This document shows, in pieces, positions 54,404 to 61,832 of a DNA stretch of 64,000 nucleotides. Position 1 is the stretch's first letter. Each line of letters starts with the position of its first letter. The DNA is taken from the NCBI RefSeq assembly GCF_012726195.1, contig NZ_JAASAF010000012.1, positions 1 through 64,000 on the forward strand, read 5' to 3'. Below the pieces are notes generated by a model, which ran no database searches, was not told where the DNA came from, and saw nothing but the letters and a program-made list of their open reading frames with translations. Origin of the DNA: Rhodococcus sp. HNM0563. GTDB taxonomy: Bacteria > Actinomycetota > Actinomycetes > Mycobacteriales > Mycobacteriaceae. Position numbers and translations under genes: made by a program.

Positions 54404-55879
54404 ATGGACCCCCACAACGACATTGCAACGACACTCACCGACGCACTCGGACCCGAGCGGATCGATCCCGCCGACCTCGACACCTGCCTCCGTGTTCTCG
54501 ATATGGCGGGCGGCTTCGCGGCCGATCACCCGGATGCGGTCACGGTTCAGCGCGCCGTCGGGCACATGTTCAAGAAGTTCAAGCGGCTCCGCCGCAACGA
54601 GCGACGCGACCGTAAGGCCGCGGCCGATCGCGAGGTGCTCGAATCCACCGCGACGGGGTCCCCTACCCGCATCGACGACGAGACCGCCGGTGTTCCGCTG
54701 ACATCGTCGGTACGGGGCGCGAGCGCGGGAACGCTGCTGCGGCCGCGCGGCTGCTATGTCTGCAAGAACAAGTACACACAGGTGGACGCGTTCTACCACC
54801 AGCTGTGCCCGGAATGTGCAGCCGCGAATCACGCCAAGCGTGACGCCCGCACCGATCTGACCGGCAGGCGCGCGCTGCTCACCGGTGGTCGCGCCAAGAT
54901 CGGGATGTACATCGCGCTGCGACTGCTGCGCGACGGCGCGCACACGACGATCACCACCCGCTTCCCGAACGACGCGATCCGCCGGTTCAGCGCAATGGAG
55001 GACAGCGCCGACTGGCTCCACCGCCTGCGGGTGGTCGGAATCGATCTGCGCGACCCGGCGCAGGTCGTCGCACTCGCCGACGAGGTCGCAGCGCAGGGCC
55101 CGCTGGACATTCTCATCAACAATGCGGCACAGACGGTGCGTCGCTCCCCCGGCGCTTATTCGGCCCTCGCCGAGGCCGAGTCCGCGGCACTTCCCGCGGG
55201 GCCTCGTCCTGAGGTCCTCACGTTCGGTAAACCGTCGGACGCTCATCCCGCCGCGCTCGCCGGGAGCCTGTCGGGCAGTGCGTTGTCACCGGAGGCGGTG
55301 TCGTCGCTGGCGATGGTCGCCGGATCGGCGACACCCGAGCGGATCGCCGCGGGCGTCGCGATCGACGCGGGCGGTCTACTTCCCGATCTTGTGCACACCA
55401 ACAGTTGGGTGCAGACCGTGGGCGAGGTCGAGCCACTCGAGCTGCTCGAAGTGCAACTGTGCAACTCGGTGGCGCCGTTCATTCTCGTCGATCGGCTGCG
55501 CCCCTCGATGGCGTCGTCACCGGCACGCCGCAAGTACGTCGTCAATGTGTCGGCGATGGAAGGACAGTTCGCGGGCCGCAGATACAAGGGCGCGGGACAC
55601 CCCCACACCAACATGGCGAAAGCCGCCCTCAACATGCTCACCCGGACGAGCGCCGAGGAAATGCTGAGCGACGGCATCCTCATGACCGCCGTCGACACGG
55701 GGTGGATCACCGACGAACGACCCCACCATACGAAGATCAGGTTGGCGGAGGAAGGCTTCCACGCACCGCTCGATCTGGTCGACGGGGCAGCGCGGGTGTA
55801 CGACCCGGTCGTCCAGGGTGAGGCCGGCGTCGATCTGTACGGGTGTTTCCTCAAGGACTACGCGCCTGCGCCCTGGTGA
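54404..55879 (+). CDS. SDR-family oxidoreductase with N-terminal zinc ribbon
   Basis: This is a 491-residue fusion. Residues 1-115 are helical. Then a Cys4 zinc-ribbon-like element reads CYVCKNKY near residue 123 with CPEC about 20 residues on. A short-chain dehydrogenase domain follows, in which the usual TGxxxGIG glycine loop reads LLTGGRAKIGMYIALRLL and the NAG-type motif reads DILINNAAQ. The YxxxK-type active site is probably in MEGQFAGRRYKGAGHPHTNMAK, where Tyr and Lys are more widely spaced than usual. The substrate is unknown. The pairing of a ribbon with an SDR is uncommon. Confidence 0.8.
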   Translation: MDPHNDIATTLTDALGPERIDPADLDTCLRVLDMAGGFAADHPDAVTVQRAVGHMFKKFKRLRRNERRDRKAAADREVLESTATGSPTRIDDETAGVPLTSSVRGASAGTLLRPRGCYVCKNKYTQVDAFYHQLCPECAAANHAKRDARTDLTGRRALLTGGRAKIGMYIALRLLRDGAHTTITTRFPNDAIRRFSAMEDSADWLHRLRVVGIDLRDPAQVVALADEVAAQGPLDILINNAAQTVRRSPGAYSALAEAESAALPAGPRPEVLTFGKPSDAHPAALAGSLSGSALSPEAVSSLAMVAGSATPERIAAGVAIDAGGLLPDLVHTNSWVQTVGEVEPLELLEVQLCNSVAPFILVDRLRPSMASSPARRKYVVNVSAMEGQFAGRRYKGAGHPHTNMAKAALNMLTRTSAEEMLSDGILMTAVDTGWITDERPHHTKIRLAEEGFHAPLDLVDGAARVYDPVVQGEAGVDLYGCFLKDYAPAPW

Positions 55880-56017
55880 GGGCGGTCCGGTGAGATCCGG
55901 CCGACACGACACCGCCGGCGGAGATCACTTCCACACAGAACGGATTCCGAATTCGCCGGTATCGGCCGCGATACTGGTACACAGTGGTCCATCTGTCCCA
56001 CCGCGCATAGGAGCATC

Positions 56018-56386
56018 ATGTCTGTCGCCGTCGTCCATGCCGATACCCCCGAGGGACGCGCCGCCCTGCGCGCCGGTGCCCGGGAAGCCTCCGACCGCGG
56101 GCAGACACTGCTGGTGCTGGCGCCCCTCGACGATCCCACCGACAGTGACGCGGTGGCCGCCGACGTCCGGGAGGTCCTCGGCGAGGGCACCTGGGAACTG
56201 ATCACCGAGGTGCACAACGGTGATTCGGTCGGAACGGTCGTCGAGTTGCTCGCGCGTAGCGGCGCCGAGAGGGCTGTGGTCGGTAGCCGCGGCCGGACCG
56301 CGACCGGCAAGTTCCTCCTCGAGCGCGGGCTACAGCGCATGATCATCGAAGCGGCGGTTCCGGTACTCGTCGTGAAAGACGAGTGA
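56018..56386 (+). CDS. Universal stress protein family protein
   Basis: This single-domain UspA-like protein has 122 residues, shorter than the usual 140-150. The beta-alpha fold starts SVAVVHADTPEGRAALRAG, and the ATP-loop-like region VVGSRGRTATGKFLLERG is near the C-terminus, with its Gly-x2-Gly-x9-Gly spacing only partly kept. It may still bind nucleotide. Two small genes follow closely. Confidence 0.8.
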   Translation: MSVAVVHADTPEGRAALRAGAREASDRGQTLLVLAPLDDPTDSDAVAADVREVLGEGTWELITEVHNGDSVGTVVELLARSGAERAVVGSRGRTATGKFLLERGLQRMIIEAAVPVLVVKDE

Positions 56387-56404
56387 TCGCCTTACGCTGG
56401 TTGC

Positions 56405-56797
56405 ATGGCATACCGGCTCCTCGCCGACGCCACTGCGTTCGTCCATCTGCTGTTCGTGCTCTACGTCGCGTTCGGCGGGTTCCTCACGTGGCGGTGGCCG
56501 CGCACGATCGTCACCCATGCGCTCGCGGTGATGTGGGGCGCCGGGTCGGTGATCATCGGGTTCGACTGTCCGTTGACGTCGGCAGAGAACTGGGCCAGGG
56601 GCAAGGCCGGTGAGTCGGGATTGCCCCCAGGTGGATTCATCGAGCACTACCTGACCGGCGTGATCTATCCGGAATCGGCATTGGGTTCGGTCCGTGCCGG
56701 TGTCGTTGTGTGCATCGTGGTGTCCTGGGCGGTGCTATGGCTACGCCACGGTCGTACGCGGGCGGGAAAGGCCGCACCGGGACTTACCCGACAGTAG
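56405..56797 (+). CDS. DUF2784 family membrane protein
   Basis: This 130-residue protein has three or four hydrophobic helices: ATAFVHLLFVLYVAFGGFLTW, ALAVMWGAGSVIIGF, and a C-terminal VCIVVSWAVLWL. The CPLTSAENWARG and FIEHYL motifs between them are typical of DUF2784. The family is inner-membrane with unknown function. It starts 19 bases after the Usp gene. Confidence 0.88.
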   Translation: MAYRLLADATAFVHLLFVLYVAFGGFLTWRWPRTIVTHALAVMWGAGSVIIGFDCPLTSAENWARGKAGESGLPPGGFIEHYLTGVIYPESALGSVRAGVVVCIVVSWAVLWLRHGRTRAGKAAPGLTRQ

Positions 56798-56806
56798 GGT
56801 GGCGGC

Positions 56807-58051
56807 ATGACTGTCTCACGCCATCTCGACGTCGTCGTCTACGGCGCCACCGGCTTCGTCGGCCGGCTCACCGCCGAGTACCTCGCCCGCCACCTGCCGT
56901 CCGGTTTGACAGTCGGCCTCGCCGGTCGGTCCCGCGACAAACTCGGTGCCGTCCGCTCGATGCTTCCGTCGGCTGCCGCCGACTGGCCCTTGATCATCGC
57001 GGATGCGGAAGACCCCGGCTCCCTCGCCTCGATGGCCGCCGAGACCCGCGTGGTGATCACGACGGTCGGCCCGTACGCCAGGTACGGCATCCCGCTGGTC
57101 CAGGCGTGCGCCGAAGCGGGCACCGATTATGTGGACCTCACCGGGGAGGTGCTGTTCCAGCGTGAAAGCATCGACCGGTTCGACGATGTCGCGCGCCGCA
57201 CGGGCGCCCGTATCGTGCACGCGTGCGGATTCGATTCGGTTCCGTCCGATCTCGGTGTCCACGCTCTGCGTCGTGCCGCAGACGCGGACGGCGCCGGCGC
57301 ACTGACCGACACCACGTTCGTCCTGACCTCGATGCGAGGCGGCGTCAGCGGCGGCACGATCGACTCGCTGCGCAACCAGATCGACGTGGTGCGCGGGGAT
57401 CGCACCGCACGAAAGATCGCGGCGAGTCCCTACTCGTTGTCGCCCGACCGGACCCTGGAACCCGATCACGGCAGGCAGAGCGATGTCGCGCTGGTCGACG
57501 GCAAATCGATCGCTCCGGAGCTGGCCGGATGGAAAGCGCCGTTCGCGATGGCGTCGGTCAACACCCGGGTGGTGCGGCGCAGCAGCGCGCTCACCGACGG
57601 CACGTACGGACCACGGTTCCGGTATCGGGAAGTGATGAACGTCGGCTCGTCGATTGCGTCCCCGGTGATCGCCGGAGCCGTCGCAGCGGGGCTGGGTGCA
57701 CTCGTGGCGGGCCTGTCGTTCCGCCCGACCCGATTCCTCCTCGACAAGGTGTTGCCCGCGCCCGGGGAGGGCCCGTCGGAACGAACCCGCGAACGCGGGT
57801 ACTTCACCGTCGATCTGTTCACCACCACCGAAACCGGCGCCCGCTACACGGCGCGGATAGCTGCCGACGGCGATCCCGGCTACAAGGCGACCGCGGTGAT
57901 GCTGGGTGAATCCGCGTTGTCGTTGGCAGTGGGAGGTTCGGCGCTGCATGCCGGCGGTGGTGTGCTCACCCCGGCGGTGGCGTTCGGCGATGTGCTGACC
58001 GAGCGGCTACGAGCGGCGGGCTTCGAGATCTCGACACGCCGCCTACCCTGA
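56807..58051 (+). CDS. Saccharopine dehydrogenase-like trans-acting enoyl reductase family
   Basis: This 414-residue NAD(P)-binding protein belongs to the actinobacterial trans-acting enoyl reductase family, members of which act with polyketide synthases on mycolic-type lipids. The N-terminal nucleotide loop is VVYGATGFVGRLTAEYLA, and YVDLTGEVLFQRESIDRF is a family phrase. A hydrophobic segment near residues 275-295 (SSIASPVIAGAVAAGLG) may anchor it in the membrane. It has a nine-base gap to DUF2784. The substrate is unknown. Confidence 0.88.
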   Translation: MTVSRHLDVVVYGATGFVGRLTAEYLARHLPSGLTVGLAGRSRDKLGAVRSMLPSAAADWPLIIADAEDPGSLASMAAETRVVITTVGPYARYGIPLVQACAEAGTDYVDLTGEVLFQRESIDRFDDVARRTGARIVHACGFDSVPSDLGVHALRRAADADGAGALTDTTFVLTSMRGGVSGGTIDSLRNQIDVVRGDRTARKIAASPYSLSPDRTLEPDHGRQSDVALVDGKSIAPELAGWKAPFAMASVNTRVVRRSSALTDGTYGPRFRYREVMNVGSSIASPVIAGAVAAGLGALVAGLSFRPTRFLLDKVLPAPGEGPSERTRERGYFTVDLFTTTETGARYTARIAADGDPGYKATAVMLGESALSLAVGGSALHAGGGVLTPAVAFGDVLTERLRAAGFEISTRRLP

Positions 58052-58145
58052 ATCTTCGTACCGGCGTGGCTTCGGGGTAGCGGGGAGGTTATGCTCGATC
58101 GGTCGCCTGTCCGGCGACCGAAGTAGCCGATGAAGGATGGGCACC

Positions 58146-58262
58146 ATGTACGCGATGAGCATCGAGACGGCTCCGGCCGCTCGGCTTGCGCTCATGGCGT
58201 TCTGGCCTACCCGTCGTGGCGCGTGCTTCGACTGCGAGTGTTGTTCCTGGATGTCCTTCTGA
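58146..58262 (+). CDS. Cysteine-rich leader peptide upstream of TauE/SafE permease
   Basis: This is a 38-codon frame, ATG 58146 to TGA 58262, with GAAGGA eight bases upstream. Its end is CFDCECCSW, giving four Cys in nine residues with two adjacent. It lies 59 bases before a sulfur-compound exporter gene. In mycobacteria, polycysteine leader peptides are known to attenuate sulfur-metabolism genes in response to cysteine. A Cys-tRNA-dependent ribosome stall here would fit that mechanism. The expression and effect are inferred. Confidence 0.55.
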   Translation: MYAMSIETAPAARLALMAFWPTRRGACFDCECCSWMSF

Positions 58263-58321
58263 GCGGTGTCGCACCGCTCGTCGTGTTCGTCTAGGTTCCT
58301 TCCAGTCGCACGGAGCGATGC

Positions 58322-59269
58322 ATGCTCAATCTCCTCGTTTTCACGTTGGTCGGTGTCGGCGCCCAGTTGGTCGACGGCGCCCTCGGCATGGCGTTCGGTG
58401 TCACCGCCACCACGTTGCTGATCTTCAGCGGTGTCGGTGCGGCGCACGCGAGTGCCGCAGTTCACCTGGCCGAGGTCGGTACCACCCTGGTGTCCGGTGT
58501 TGCACATTGGCGCTTCCGCAACATCGACTGGAAAGTCGTGCTGCGACTCGGCGTACCCGGTGCGATCGGTGCGTTCCTCGGTGCCACTGTCCTTTCGGGA
58601 CTGTCCACGGAAGCGGCCGTGCCGGTCACCGCGACGATCCTGCTGATCATCGGCGTTTACGTGGCGTTGCGTTTCTCGGTGCGCCCGCCGGCCGTAGCCG
58701 ATGCCCGTACCTCGCCGCACAGCGCGAAGTTCCTCTCGCCCCTCGGATTCTTCGGCGGTTTCATCGACGCGAGCGGAGGCGGTGGTTGGGGTCCGATCAC
58801 CACCAGCACACTGCTTTCCCGTGGAAAGACCGCACCGCGCACCGTGATCGGCTCGGTCAGCGCCTCGGAGTTCCTTGTCGCGGTCGCTGCAAGTGTCGGC
58901 TTCCTGATCGGTCTGGGGCGCGAATCGCTCGACAACCTGCTCATCGTCGCGGGGTTGGCGATCGGCGGTGCGCTGGCGGCGCCGGTTGCGGCATGGCTGG
59001 TTTCCCGTGTTCCGGCGACCCTGTTGGGCACCGCGGTCGGCGGCGTCATCGTCGTGACCAATCTGTACAAGCTGTTCGACACATTCGAGGTGTCCAGCAC
59101 CGTCGCCACGCTGCTCTACATCCTGCTCATCGCCGGGTGGATCACCCTACTGGTGGTGTCGTGGAAGCGTTCGAAGCTCACCGCCGCCGAGTCGTCGGGC
59201 GGTCTCGAGAAGCTCGAGGCCCCGACGCCGGCAGCGTTGCAGGAAGACCCGCAGGGCCAAAAAATCTAG
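58322..59269 (+). CDS. TauE/SafE family sulfite/organosulfonate exporter-type permease
   Basis: This 315-residue membrane protein of the TauE/SafE family has about eight helices in two pseudo-repeats: VDGALGMAFGVTATTLLIFSGV in the first, and FFGGFIDASGGGGWGPITTSTLL in the second. A hydrophilic C-terminal tail of about 40 residues follows. Members export sulfite or sulfonates or take up related anions. The Cys-rich leader before it suggests sulfur-dependent control. Confidence 0.92.
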   Translation: MLNLLVFTLVGVGAQLVDGALGMAFGVTATTLLIFSGVGAAHASAAVHLAEVGTTLVSGVAHWRFRNIDWKVVLRLGVPGAIGAFLGATVLSGLSTEAAVPVTATILLIIGVYVALRFSVRPPAVADARTSPHSAKFLSPLGFFGGFIDASGGGGWGPITTSTLLSRGKTAPRTVIGSVSASEFLVAVAASVGFLIGLGRESLDNLLIVAGLAIGGALAAPVAAWLVSRVPATLLGTAVGGVIVVTNLYKLFDTFEVSSTVATLLYILLIAGWITLLVVSWKRSKLTAAESSGGLEKLEAPTPAALQEDPQGQKI

Positions 59270-59341
59270 CACGCACACTGACCGGACAAATCACCCACAC
59301 CAAGATCAGCTCGGCGCAGCGCACCCGATAGCATTCGCCGC

Positions 59342-59941
59342 GTGAATCGACTCCGCCTCGCCGCCCTTCCCGCCGCCCTCGCTTGCGCGCTCGCCCTCGG
59401 CGCCTGCTCGTCCGACGACACGTCTACCTCCGAGAGCGGCAACGCCTCTGAGACGACCGATACCTCCTTCTCTGCGGAAGACGTCGGCATCGAGACGCTC
59501 GACGCCGACCTCCTCACGAAATTTTCCAGCTGCGACGACGTGTCCCCCGCCGTGGATCAGTACATCACCGGACTGGACGCCGACCCGGACAACGGTTCGA
59601 GCGACTACGGCGTGTACTGCACCTGGACGACGCCCGAGGCCGCCACGAGCTTCGACGACATCCGCACGGTCGAGGTCATGATCGAGACCGGGAACGGCGC
59701 CGTGTCGGACCCCTCGGTGCTCGGTACCGCAGGACTCGAAGTGCTCTCCGACAGCACCGTCGAATCGAATGGCGGCGTCGCCTACACAATGAATATGGGA
59801 ACCGGCGTAGCCGGAATCACGGTTACCACCGTCGAATTCCCGGACGTGCGGGTCTCGATCACAGGCGGGCAGTGGGCCGACTTCCCCAGCTTGGACGGGC
59901 CTGCGGCCGTCGCCGCCGCCACGGAACTCCTCGGCCTCTGA
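59342..59941 (+). CDS. Lipoprotein of unknown function, 199 aa
   Basis: This small secreted lipoprotein has a signal run ending LGACSS (Cys about 21), a Ser/Thr/Glu-rich linker, and then a domain with CDDVSPAVDQYI, GVYCTWTTPEAA and a C-terminal WADFPSLDGPAAVAAA. Two Cys could form a disulfide. Its layout resembles DUF3558 lipoproteins, but I cannot assign it. The GTG start at 59342 has no strong ribosome site. Confidence 0.7.
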   Translation: MNRLRLAALPAALACALALGACSSDDTSTSESGNASETTDTSFSAEDVGIETLDADLLTKFSSCDDVSPAVDQYITGLDADPDNGSSDYGVYCTWTTPEAATSFDDIRTVEVMIETGNGAVSDPSVLGTAGLEVLSDSTVESNGGVAYTMNMGTGVAGITVTTVEFPDVRVSITGGQWADFPSLDGPAAVAAATELLGL

Positions 59942-59998
59942 ACACGACCGGGTACCTGAACAAAACCGGGCCGCTGAAGAACCGGTCTCGAACGAGCG

Positions 59999-60031
59999 CG
60001 GGCGCGATCACCGATGAGGTGACCGCGCCCG
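59999..60031. terminator. Bidirectional terminator between lipoprotein and lysoplasmalogenase genes
   Basis: The 14-base arms CGGGCGCGATCACC (59999-60012) and GGTGACCGCGCCCG (60018-60031) pair with one mismatch around a five-base loop between convergent genes. Confidence 0.6.
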
Positions 60032-60044
60032 TTCTCGTGTCCGC

Positions 60045-60743
60045 TCAGTCGAACTGACCGACCGCACTCCTATCCGGGTTCTCATCCCGGGTTCTGGACA
60101 TCACGCCGCACGTGATGAGCACCTGCGCCGCGATATAGGTGAGCATCACCCAGAAACCCGACAACGGCAGGGGGAAGTCGTCGACGAACGCGCGCAACGC
60201 GATCAGCGAATCGGACACTACGAAAGCCACAGCGCCGATCGCGACCGTACGTCCCACGCCGGAAGCGAGGACCGCCATCGTGGCCAGCAGCAGCGCGTAG
60301 AGCACGACCGGTGCCACCAGTACGCCCGCGCCCGGGGCGCACACGGCAACCAACGCGACGACGGCGACTGCGAAGACCGCGAGCACCCAGCGCCTGGTGT
60401 GCAGCACACTCGCCGACCGGTACGGTGCGAACGCCGCTATGTACGTCACCTGCGCACACAGAAAGAATCCGACGAGCACGAGAAATGCGGTGTCACCGTC
60501 GAACAGGTCGGGTGCGGTGTCACCGAGCCAGGAGAAAGTCAACGCCAGCAATGTCAGTTCGACGAGCCGGGACCGGGGCGCGGCGGTGCCCAGTACGAGT
60601 ACTGCCGCCAGCACGGGCATGAGCAGCCATTGGGTGGCGTCGACGAACATCGCGTCGGGGTCGATGAGCTGAGCGATCAGGTGCGCCGCGGCGAGCACAC
60701 CGAAGACGGCGGCCGCGCTCCGCGCAGCGATGCCCTGGGTCAC
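60045..60743 (-). CDS. Lysoplasmalogenase (YhhN family)
   Basis: This 232-residue membrane protein of the YhhN/TMEM86 family has about eight hydrophobic helices. Family phrases include LLALTFSWLGDTAPDLF, FFLCAQVTYIAAF and VVSDSLIALRAF. Eukaryotic members hydrolyse the vinyl-ether bond of lysoplasmalogens. The GTG start overlaps the meaB stop (GTGA), so it may be co-transcribed with the mutase genes although its function is unrelated. Confidence 0.88.
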   Translation of the reverse strand: MTQGIAARSAAAVFGVLAAAHLIAQLIDPDAMFVDATQWLLMPVLAAVLVLGTAAPRSRLVELTLLALTFSWLGDTAPDLFDGDTAFLVLVGFFLCAQVTYIAAFAPYRSASVLHTRRWVLAVFAVAVVALVAVCAPGAGVLVAPVVLYALLLATMAVLASGVGRTVAIGAVAFVVSDSLIALRAFVDDFPLPLSGFWVMLTYIAAQVLITCGVMSRTRDENPDRSAVGQFD

Positions 60744-61825
60744 CGAGTGGGACCCTCGTTCTCGATGCCCTCGTTCTCGATGCCCCCGTCGTCGACACCG
60801 TCGAAAGCATCGAGGATCCGCTGCGCACCGATGGCCGCGGTGATCGAGCCGTCACGCACTCCGGCCTCGATCCCACCGCGAATCGCCTTGACGCGGGGAT
60901 TGCTCTCGAGCCGCCGGAGCAACTGGTCGTGCACCATCGTCCACGTCCAGTCGACCTGTTGACGGCTGCGATTCTCCTCGAACCGACCCGCTTCGGTGAG
61001 TACCTTCCGGTGTTCGAGGACGGTATCCCAGAAGGTGTCCAGACCAACACCTTCGAGACCACTCATGGTGATCACGGGCGGTTTCCACACGGCGTCATGC
61101 GGATGTACCATCCGCATCGCCCCGGACAGTTCACGTGCGGCGACTCGCGCGTCGCGCTCGTGGTTGCCATCCGCCTTGTTCACCGCGACGAGGTCGGCGA
61201 GCTCGAGCACGCCCTTCTTGATGCCCTGCAGCTGGTCGCCGGTGCGCGCCAGAGTCAGGAAGCAGAAGCAGTCCACCATGTTCGCGACGGTGACCTCCGA
61301 CTGTCCGACACCGACCGTTTCGACGAGGATCACGTCGAACCCGGCTGCCTCGAGCAGCACCATCGTTTCGCGCGTCGCCTTCGCAACACCGCCGAGAGTG
61401 CCTGCGGTCGGGGACGGACGGATGAAGGCGTCCGGTTCCCCGGACAACCGCGCCATCCGAGTCTTGTCGCCCAGGATCGAGCCGCCGGTCCGGGTCGACG
61501 ACGGGTCGACGGCGAGCACCGCGACCCGATGTCCCTGACCGAGCAGGTACATACCGAGCGAGTCGATGAACGTCGACTTCCCGACCCCGGGAACGCCGGT
61601 GATACCGACCCGGATCGCCCCGCCCGCCTGCGGGAGCAGGCGCAGCAGCAACTGCTGCGCCTGCTCCCGATGGTCGTCGCGAGTCGATTCGATCAGGGTG
61701 ATCGCCTTCGCGAGTCCGGCCCGCTCATTTGCCAGCACGGACGTCGCGAGGGCGTCGAGGTCGACCGGACGCTTGCGCGTCGCAGTGGTCCCGGTCGCAG
61801 TGGTCCCGATCGAGGTATCACTCAT
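60740..61825 (-). CDS. meaB: Methylmalonyl-CoA mutase-associated GTPase MeaB
   Basis: This 361-residue G3E GTPase protects and loads cobalamin onto methylmalonyl-CoA mutase. The P-loop GVPGVGKST is at residues 77-85, with VETVGVGQSEV and NKADG as the later GTPase motifs. The ATG at 61825 begins eight bases after the mutase stop. A C-terminal tail carries short repeats (GIENEGIENEG). Confidence 0.95.
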   Translation of the reverse strand: MSDTSIGTTATGTTATRKRPVDLDALATSVLANERAGLAKAITLIESTRDDHREQAQQLLLRLLPQAGGAIRVGITGVPGVGKSTFIDSLGMYLLGQGHRVAVLAVDPSSTRTGGSILGDKTRMARLSGEPDAFIRPSPTAGTLGGVAKATRETMVLLEAAGFDVILVETVGVGQSEVTVANMVDCFCFLTLARTGDQLQGIKKGVLELADLVAVNKADGNHERDARVAARELSGAMRMVHPHDAVWKPPVITMSGLEGVGLDTFWDTVLEHRKVLTEAGRFEENRSRQQVDWTWTMVHDQLLRRLESNPRVKAIRGGIEAGVRDGSITAAIGAQRILDAFDGVDDGGIENEGIENEGPTR

Positions 61826-61832
61826 CGTCGCG

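Noticed and set aside
58186..59331. 381-codon plus-strand frame over the TauE/SafE gene
   Set aside because: Wrong-frame translation; the membrane protein frame has clear helices and family phrases.
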